Of a stretch of 13,792 bases of DNA, positions 5,254-10,932 are shown one piece after another. The notes below the pieces were generated by a model. It ran no database searches. It worked only from the letters and a program-made list of their open reading frames with translations, and was not told the DNA's origin. The DNA comes from an uncultured Eubacteriales bacterium (GTDB lineage Bacteria; Bacillota; Clostridia; Oscillospirales; Acutalibacteraceae): NCBI GenBank assembly GCA_934486895.1, contig CAKSQZ010000026.1, positions 1 to 13,792 on the forward strand, read 5' to 3'. Every line of letters begins with the position of its first letter. Position 1 is the stretch's first letter. The position numbers and the translations under genes were made by a program.

Positions 5254-6377
5254 TTATTACAGTCGTTGCTTTGCTGATCTGCGCTGCGGCATATCTTGCG
5301 TATTTCGCAAAGGGTGCGTTGTCCGTCTTTGCGCCAAAGCTTAAAAAGCCGATAGCTTATGTAATATCCATTGTGTTTGCCGCTTTGATCGTGGCGCTCG
5401 GCATTATATTTATGACATCGCCCATTTTGATTGTTGCCCTTTATCTTATCTTGGTCGGGATCGCCTGCGATATTGTTCGGGCAGTGCTTCACTTCGCTTT
5501 AAAGAAGCATGAAACCGCGGCAAAGACCGCTAAAGAAACGCTGAGGTGCGGACTTATCCCGCTTGTCGGCTCTCTGCTCATCGTAACGCTCGGCTTTTTT
5601 AATATGAACACCGTCCACCGCACAGAGTACGACCTGACGACCGAGAAAAACATAAGCGATTATAAGATAGCGTTTGTCAGCGATCTGCATTTCGGCGTGT
5701 CGATGGATCTCAATAAACTGCATGAATACTGCTCGGCGATCTCGTCGGAACAGCCGGACATTGTGCTGCTCGGCGGCGATATTGTCGATGAAAGCACGCC
5801 GAAGGACGATGTCGAACCCGTATTCACTGCGCTCGGCGGAATAAACAGCAAATACGGCGTATATTTTGTCTACGGAAATCACGACCGTTCCAACTATGCG
5901 AGAGTCCGCAGCTTCAGCGATGAAGAGCTCGAAAGCATAATCACAGGCAGCGGTATCACCGTGCTGGACGGCAGATCGCAGAAGGTGTCGGAAGATATTG
6001 TTGTCGCAGGCAGGGAGGACATCGGCATTTCCCATTCAAATCCGAATGCGTCAGGCGAGCCGAGAGTGCCGACAGCCGAGCTTTTGAGCGGATATTCCGA
6101 TGACGATTATAAGATCGTCCTTGATCATCAACCGATCGAGTTCAGCGAAAACATCGGTGCAGGCACGGACCTTCAGCTTTCCGGACATACGCATAACGGT
6201 CAGATCTGGCCGTTCGGCTGGCTGATCGGCCCGATAAGCGGCAACGAACTTGAGTACGGCATTAAAAATATCGACGGTTTCACAGCGATAACATCGTCGG
6301 GTATTGCAGGCTGGGGATATAATATCCGCACCGAGGGTATCTGCGAATATGTGATAGTAAACCTGTCGCATAAATAA
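5250..6377 (+). CDS. Membrane-anchored metallophosphoesterase (YaeI/YkuE-like)
   Basis: A 375-residue protein. Four hydrophobic helices lie at about residues 1-25, 30-52, 53-78 and 100-120, followed by a calcineurin-like phosphoesterase domain from about 135. All metal-binding motifs are present: DLH (145-147), GGD with Asp177, GNHD (209-212), His293 in DHQP, and GHTHNG (312-317). The enzyme should therefore bind a two-metal centre and hydrolyse a phosphoester. Related proteins act at the membrane, some on lipid-linked substrates, but the substrate here is unknown. The start is ATG 5250 with an optimal AAAGGAGAAGAA; a longer frame from 5220 begins in island DNA without a ribosome site. This start signal is the right copy of the 22-bp repeat. 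A terminator follows at 6393. Confidence 0.92.
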   Translation: MFITVVALLICAAAYLAYFAKGALSVFAPKLKKPIAYVISIVFAALIVALGIIFMTSPILIVALYLILVGIACDIVRAVLHFALKKHETAAKTAKETLRCGLIPLVGSLLIVTLGFFNMNTVHRTEYDLTTEKNISDYKIAFVSDLHFGVSMDLNKLHEYCSAISSEQPDIVLLGGDIVDESTPKDDVEPVFTALGGINSKYGVYFVYGNHDRSNYARVRSFSDEELESIITGSGITVLDGRSQKVSEDIVVAGREDIGISHSNPNASGEPRVPTAELLSGYSDDDYKIVLDHQPIEFSENIGAGTDLQLSGHTHNGQIWPFGWLIGPISGNELEYGIKNIDGFTAITSSGIAGWGYNIRTEGICEYVIVNLSHK

Positions 6378-6392
6378 TTTCAAAAGGCAGGC

Positions 6393-6430
6393 GCCGAGAA
6401 AATCTGTAATGGATCTTCTCGGCATTTTTT
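6393..6430 (+). terminator. Rho-independent terminator after the metallophosphoesterase
   Basis: GCCGAGAA (6393-6400) pairs with TTCTCGGC (6416-6423), with extra ATC/GAT pairing inside the loop, and is followed by ATTTTTT. It begins 15 bases after the stop codon. Confidence 0.85.
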
Positions 6431-6484
6431 ATTAACTTCCGCAGTAAAATCTATTTGATTTTTTCCGAAAAAACAGAATATATC

Positions 6485-6536
6485 GGTTGTTTAATTTTTG
6501 TTTGTATGTTATAATTAAATAAACAATCAATTATAA
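6485..6536. promoter_or_regulatory. Candidate TetR operator: overlapping inverted repeats
   Basis: A perfect 8-bp inverted repeat, TTATAATT (6509-6516) and AATTATAA (6529-6536), spans the -10 box and likely transcription start. A second one, with one mismatch, pairs GGTTGTTTA (6485-6493) with TAAACAATC (6520-6528). TTGTTT recurs at 6498-6503, eleven bases after the first. Palindromes over a promoter next to a TetR gene suggest autorepression, but the region is AT-rich and chance is possible. Confidence 0.5.
6487..6515 (+). promoter_or_regulatory. Promoter of the TetR-surface protein operon
   Basis: TTGTTT (6487-6492) and a perfect TATAAT (6510-6515) have a 17-base spacer, about 40 bases before the TetR start. 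It lies directly after a terminator, so it is probably the only promoter for the locus seen in the window. Confidence 0.72.
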
Positions 6537-6553
6537 TGGGTGAATAATAAAAT

Positions 6554-7153
6554 ATGAGAACAGAACAACAGCACAACCAAAGAAAACAAGAGATCATGGA
6601 AAAATGCTTTGAGTGTTACGCCGAAAACGGTTTAACCGGCACAGGTATCAAAGCGCTTGCGACTGCTTGCGGCTGCACGACAGGTAACCTCTATTCATAT
6701 TTCAAAAATCTCGATGAGCTTATCATCGAGTCAACAGCCTACTGTATGTCCAAAGTCGAGGACGATTTTATGGCAAAAGCCCCGAGCGATCCTCACGATG
6801 TTATGAGATTTATCGAAGAGATCCCGTATTGGACAGCAAAAAAACACGGTAAAAAATATCGGCTTATGTATCAAGTATATACTCTGCCGAAATATATTGA
6901 ATATGGAAAAAGTTTTTTCGAGGGCGTCAACGAACGCTATACCGAGTATGCAAAGCAGTTAGAGCCGAAGATCGGCATTCCCTATACGGTGATCACACCG
7001 CTGATTTTCATATTCGTCCGCGCCTGCGTGCACTATGCAATGTTTGAGGATGAATACTATTTAAAAACCCAAATGGAGGTCTTAAAACAGGGAGTCGCTC
7101 TGTTTGTGGATAAGTACCGCTTACAATACTTAAACGGAGGTAACGCGAAATGA
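6554..7153 (+). CDS. TetR/AcrR family transcriptional regulator
   Basis: A 199-residue protein. Residues about 10-57 form the TetR DNA-binding domain, ending in the diagnostic recognition helix TTGNLYSYFKNLDELI. The remainder is a helical ligand-binding and dimerisation domain with aromatic and hydrophobic residues (IEEIPYWTAKKHGKKYRLMYQVY; ITPLIFIFVRACVHYAM). It probably represses from palindromes in its own promoter and is released by an unknown ligand. The ATG at 6554 has only a weak GGGTGA upstream, which fits low basal translation; the next in-frame ATG would cut the DNA-binding domain. The stop overlaps the next start as ATGA, and the ribosome site GGAGG of the giant surface gene lies inside the last codons (encoding GGNAK). 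Regulator and surface proteins are thus coupled. Confidence 0.92.
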   Translation: MRTEQQHNQRKQEIMEKCFECYAENGLTGTGIKALATACGCTTGNLYSYFKNLDELIIESTAYCMSKVEDDFMAKAPSDPHDVMRFIEEIPYWTAKKHGKKYRLMYQVYTLPKYIEYGKSFFEGVNERYTEYAKQLEPKIGIPYTVITPLIFIFVRACVHYAMFEDEYYLKTQMEVLKQGVALFVDKYRLQYLNGGNAK

Positions 7154-7171
7154 AAAAACGAATACTCAGCA
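7135..7171 (+). repeat. Coupling junction copy 1 (TetR to first surface protein)
   Basis: This 37-base stretch contains CGGAGGTAA, the ATGA stop/start overlap and the first codons of the signal peptide. It matches 10896-10932 with only two differences and no gaps. It encodes the GGNAK C-terminus of the TetR protein in one frame and MKKRILS in the next. Confidence 0.9.
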
Positions 7172-10100
7172 TCCTGCTGACGCTATGTATGGTGCTATGC
7201 ATTGTGCCGACCGGGGTGTTTGCGGAGGATGAGGCGGCGGGAAAGGCCGCTGCGGCAAACAGCGAGGTTTCCGTGACGGTAACTTCGGCAGCCGAATTCA
7301 TCAAAGCAATAGACGATACCAATACCAGAACCGAAGAAACCACAGTAATTCGTATCGGTAAGAAATTCACGGTGTCCCTGAGCGAATGCGAAGGATATTT
7401 TCTGATCAAAACGAAGGTCATCATAGATCTGAATTATCATGGCTTCTCGATAAAGCAGGATATTAATTCAGACAAAGCCTTCTATCTTACGGATGGAGCG
7501 GAGCTGACGATACGGGACTCTACGCGGTTTCAATACGGAGTCCTGAAGATTATCGGAAACGGGGAAAAGGCTATCTCCGCCGTCCGTTTTTCGGGAAAAT
7601 CCAACGCCACCCTGCGGCTGGAAAGCGGCACCGTAGAGGGCGAAAATCTGGAATATAACCGCAAAATGGTTGACGGCAGAGTCTACGGCACCCCCGGAGG
7701 CTTTGTCAGACTTGACGAAAAAAACTCCAATTTTATTATGACCGGCGGTACGATAAAGAGCTTCTACGGCGTATACGGCGGAGCCGTGAGCGTGGAGTAC
7801 GGAAAGTTCGTTATGGAGGGCGGCACCATTCAAAACTGCTATGCCAGAAACGGCGGAGCAATCTCTGTTGATTACGGTAAGAATGCGATGCTGACAATAG
7901 GCGGGGGAAGCGGCACTCCGATAATCAAAAACAACAGCGCAATAGGACCCGGCGGTGGGCTTGCCGTTAGCGATACAAGCAGTAAAGTTGAGATTAAGAG
8001 CGGACTGTTTGAAGATAACTATTCGACAGGCTCCGACGAAGCGCCCGTTAACCTTAAAAACGGTGCGGAGCTTTATGTCGGTTACGGCTGCGAAGTTAAA
8101 ATGAGCGGCGGAACGATAAAAAATTCGGGCACCGGTCAGTATGCCATATCCTCCGAAGGAAAATTCACCGTAACCGGAGATGCGGTTATCGATGTCAGCG
8201 CGGAGCATTGTACGCTGTCGTGTGCCGGTGAAAATAATTACTTTTTTGACTTTGAAAACGGATATGCAATAATCAAAGGCAGATATGCCGCAGGCAACGC
8301 TTTCCCGATTTCCGAAACGAACGGACTTAGATTCGGCGCAGATGAGAATTCTCTCGGAGAAATCAAGCAGGGCTTCAGAAACGAAGACATAAGCAATGCT
8401 CAATATATAAAAATCGCAAAAAAACGAACCGTGACATTTAAGCTTGCCGAAAACGAGCCGACGACGCTTTCGTTACAAACGGTTCTTCAGGGAGAGAAAA
8501 TCCAAAAACCGGCCGATCCGCCCGCGCGCGACGGATATGTTTTCAATGATATCTGGGCTATTCCCTCCGGCGGCGGCTATATACATTGGAATTTCGACGA
8601 CGATGTTTTAACGGAGGATATAACCCTTTACGGTCGTTGGTCGGGTTACAGAGTAAAAATTACTTTTAACGCAAACGGATATTCTATGAGCGGCCAGTCC
8701 GAAATATACGGAGAATACGGACAAAAATTAAAAGATTTAAGCGGAGTTCCTACCATAAATCCCGCTTCGTTTATGAAGTTCATCGGCTGGTACACACAGA
8801 GCAGCGGCGGAACCAAGGTGGACGAAAATACCGTTCTGACTGATAATATGACACTCTATGCGAAATGCGCGCCTCAATACACCGTTTTTATTTGTTATCA
8901 GTACGAAAATGACGAGGGACAAAGAGTCACTCTTCAAACGATGAACCACCTTGACGAAAACGGAAGAGTTCCCAAACCGTCCGTACAGCCCGTTCACAAA
9001 ACTGGATACGTTTTTGACGATTGGTATGTGGGCGAAGTTTCTTACGGCTCTTTAACCGATAACTATACCAATCTCAAAACTGTGGCTGATCTTTTCAGAG
9101 AATACGGAACCATGGACGGCGCACAGGGTAGAATATACCTTGTCGCCCGATATGTTGAGCGGAATGATTACAGCGTTACCTTTAAGAGTGAAGACAGTGT
9201 GATTGATACAAAGAGCAATCTCAAATGGACAGATAAAGTTTTAGACGGCGTGTCCGTGCCGACGAGAGACGGCTATGATTTTGTCGGCTTTAAATACGGC
9301 GACAAAACGGTTACGGCCGATACTGCCTATGCCGATCTTGCGGCAGACGATTCCGTGACAAGCATTACGCTGACAGCACAGTGGAGAGATACGGAAAAAC
9401 CGACGGGCACAATCGAAATCGGCACAAATAAATGGTATGTATTTTTAAATAAGCTTACATTCGGATTGTTTTTCAACGATACACAGACCGTGACAATTAC
9501 CGCCTCGGATAACAGCGGCAAAGTGAGCGTAGGATATTATGTAACGGATGCGGACATTTCCGAAGCTGACCTTAAATTGGTTGTGTTTTATGAATACAAC
9601 GGAAGCTTTAACATTGAGCAAGACGGCAAATATATTGTTTATGCAACGCTTGTTGACGAGAGCCTGAATATAACATATCTTCGCTCTGACGGCATAACAA
9701 TTGATACCGTTTCTCCGGTTATCGGCGGACTCGAAAACGGAAAAATATATTGTGAAGAAAAAACCGTTACAATTACCGAAGAAAATCTACACGGTGTTTT
9801 TGTAAACAATGAACCGGTCGTCTTGGACAAAAATAACAGCTTTGTTCTTTCGCCCGGGATAGGAGCGCAAACAATATCCGTTTACGATAGAGCAGGCAAT
9901 ATAACGGAAATTACCGTAACTGTAAATGACGGACACACAAAAGGGCAGGATGACGGCGACTGCACAACGCCTGTTTACTGCAAATACTGCAATGCGGAAG
10001 TAGTTGCGCCAATAAAACACGACTTTACAGGCGCTTGGCATAACGATGAAATCGGTCATTGGTACGAGTGCCAAAACAGCGGCTGTACGGTTAAAGATAC

Positions 10101-10914
10101 AAAAATCGCTCACAGCGGCACTGATGACGGAGACTGTACAACAGAAGTTATCTGTGAATGCGGATATGTTGTTAAGATAGCAAATATCTCTCATATATGG
10201 GGTGAATGGCAGTCGAACGGCGACGGAACCCATACACGCAGATGTACCGCGAAAGAGTGTACGGCAGGTGTTGAAGCCGAAAATTGCACTGACATTGATA
10301 AAGACCATAAATGCGATATTTGCGATGCGGTTTTGAGCGAATGCTCCGATGTTGACAAGGATCATACCTGCGATTACTGCGGTAAAACAATATCTGCTCA
10401 CGAAGACACAGACAAAGACCATGTTTGTGATTACTGCGGCGAGACAATCTCCAATCATGAGGACAACGACAAAAACCACATCTGCGACTACTGCGAAAAG
10501 ACGATCTCCAACCACACCGACGGCAAGGCGACCTGCACCGAAAAAGCAGTATGTGAGATCTGCGGCAAAACCTACGGTGAACTTGACGCAAACAATCACA
10601 CCGACCTCAAGCATATCGACGCAAAGGCAGCAACAGAGGACAAGGAGGGCAATATCGAGTATTGGCACTGCGACGGCTGTGATAAGTATTACAGTGACAA
10701 AGACGGCACTATGGAAATCAAAAAGGCCGACACCGTGACACCTAAGCTGCCGAAAGAAATTGAAAAACAGCCGAAAGAAAAGGAACCCCCGTACACAGGC
10801 GAAAACAGCAACAATATGCTGTGGATAACCCTGCTCTTTATCAGCGGCGGTGTTTGCACGGTGCTCACCGTGAAACGCAAAAAATCGTACCGATCCGGAG
10901 GTAATGCAAAATGA
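7150..10914 (+). CDS. Giant cell-wall-anchored surface protein, beta-helix plus InlB repeats plus Cys/His-rich repeats
   Basis: A 1254-residue secreted protein. A signal peptide (residues 1-25, cleavage near VFA-ED) precedes a Gly-rich, parallel-beta-helix-like region (about 35-420; repeats such as MTGGTIKSFYGVYGGAV and MEGGTIQNCYARNGGAI). Four InlB/Listeria-Bacteroides-type repeats follow (about 425-746; GYVFNDIW, FIGWYTQ, GYVFDDWYVG, GYDFVGF). A 182-residue module (749-930) is shared with the next gene. A Cys/His-rich region (about 931-1180) includes four 19-residue repeats. The C-terminus is a sorting signal: PPYTG (1213-1217), a hydrophobic helix and KRKK, a variant of LPxTG. It is probably anchored by sortase and displayed for adhesion or glycan contact; the ligand is unknown. 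The start is ATG 7150, with GGAGG inside the TetR gene. No catalytic domain is recognised. Confidence 0.9.
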   Translation: MKKRILSILLTLCMVLCIVPTGVFAEDEAAGKAAAANSEVSVTVTSAAEFIKAIDDTNTRTEETTVIRIGKKFTVSLSECEGYFLIKTKVIIDLNYHGFSIKQDINSDKAFYLTDGAELTIRDSTRFQYGVLKIIGNGEKAISAVRFSGKSNATLRLESGTVEGENLEYNRKMVDGRVYGTPGGFVRLDEKNSNFIMTGGTIKSFYGVYGGAVSVEYGKFVMEGGTIQNCYARNGGAISVDYGKNAMLTIGGGSGTPIIKNNSAIGPGGGLAVSDTSSKVEIKSGLFEDNYSTGSDEAPVNLKNGAELYVGYGCEVKMSGGTIKNSGTGQYAISSEGKFTVTGDAVIDVSAEHCTLSCAGENNYFFDFENGYAIIKGRYAAGNAFPISETNGLRFGADENSLGEIKQGFRNEDISNAQYIKIAKKRTVTFKLAENEPTTLSLQTVLQGEKIQKPADPPARDGYVFNDIWAIPSGGGYIHWNFDDDVLTEDITLYGRWSGYRVKITFNANGYSMSGQSEIYGEYGQKLKDLSGVPTINPASFMKFIGWYTQSSGGTKVDENTVLTDNMTLYAKCAPQYTVFICYQYENDEGQRVTLQTMNHLDENGRVPKPSVQPVHKTGYVFDDWYVGEVSYGSLTDNYTNLKTVADLFREYGTMDGAQGRIYLVARYVERNDYSVTFKSEDSVIDTKSNLKWTDKVLDGVSVPTRDGYDFVGFKYGDKTVTADTAYADLAADDSVTSITLTAQWRDTEKPTGTIEIGTNKWYVFLNKLTFGLFFNDTQTVTITASDNSGKVSVGYYVTDADISEADLKLVVFYEYNGSFNIEQDGKYIVYATLVDESLNITYLRSDGITIDTVSPVIGGLENGKIYCEEKTVTITEENLHGVFVNNEPVVLDKNNSFVLSPGIGAQTISVYDRAGNITEITVTVNDGHTKGQDDGDCTTPVYCKYCNAEVVAPIKHDFTGAWHNDEIGHWYECQNSGCTVKDTKIAHSGTDDGDCTTEVICECGYVVKIANISHIWGEWQSNGDGTHTRRCTAKECTAGVEAENCTDIDKDHKCDICDAVLSECSDVDKDHTCDYCGKTISAHEDTDKDHVCDYCGETISNHEDNDKNHICDYCEKTISNHTDGKATCTEKAVCEICGKTYGELDANNHTDLKHIDAKAATEDKEGNIEYWHCDGCDKYYSDKDGTMEIKKADTVTPKLPKEIEKQPKEKEPPYTGENSNNMLWITLLFISGGVCTVLTVKRKKSYRSGGNAK
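10291..10518 (+). repeat. Four 57-bp tandem repeats encoding CxxC/His units
   Basis: Units begin at 10291, 10348, 10405 and 10462, exactly 57 bases (19 codons) apart. Each encodes a version of DxDKDHxCDxC followed by a Ser/His or Cys-containing linker (for example TISAHE, TISNHE). DNA has diverged mainly at third positions, so the repeats are old or selected at the protein level. Confidence 0.9.
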
Positions 10915-10932
10915 AAAAACGAATACTCAGCA
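10896..10932 (+). repeat. Coupling junction copy 2 (first to second surface protein)
   Basis: A near-identical copy (two differences in 37 bases) of 7135-7171: CGGAGGTAA, ATGA overlap, then MKKRILS codons. It encodes GGNAK as an unneeded tail after the membrane-anchor end (KRKKSYRS) of the first surface protein. Confidence 0.9.

Noticed and set aside
6532..6537. A second perfect TATAAT box before the TetR gene
   Set aside because: There is no acceptable -35 box at the right distance and it is part of the inverted repeat. The promoter at 6487-6515 is better.
10291..10518. Regular 57-bp repeats considered as a CRISPR array
   Set aside because: The repeats are in frame, have no alternating unique spacers, and encode a repeated CxxC peptide within a gene.
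9787..10668. A 293-codon minus-strand frame rich in hydrophobic residues, and a similar 311-codon one at 7468-8403
   Set aside because: Both are shadows of giant 1. Their hydrophobic or repetitive look is the complement of the Asp/Lys/Cys repeats and Gly-rich repeats on the sense strand, and no ribosome site or promoter supports them.
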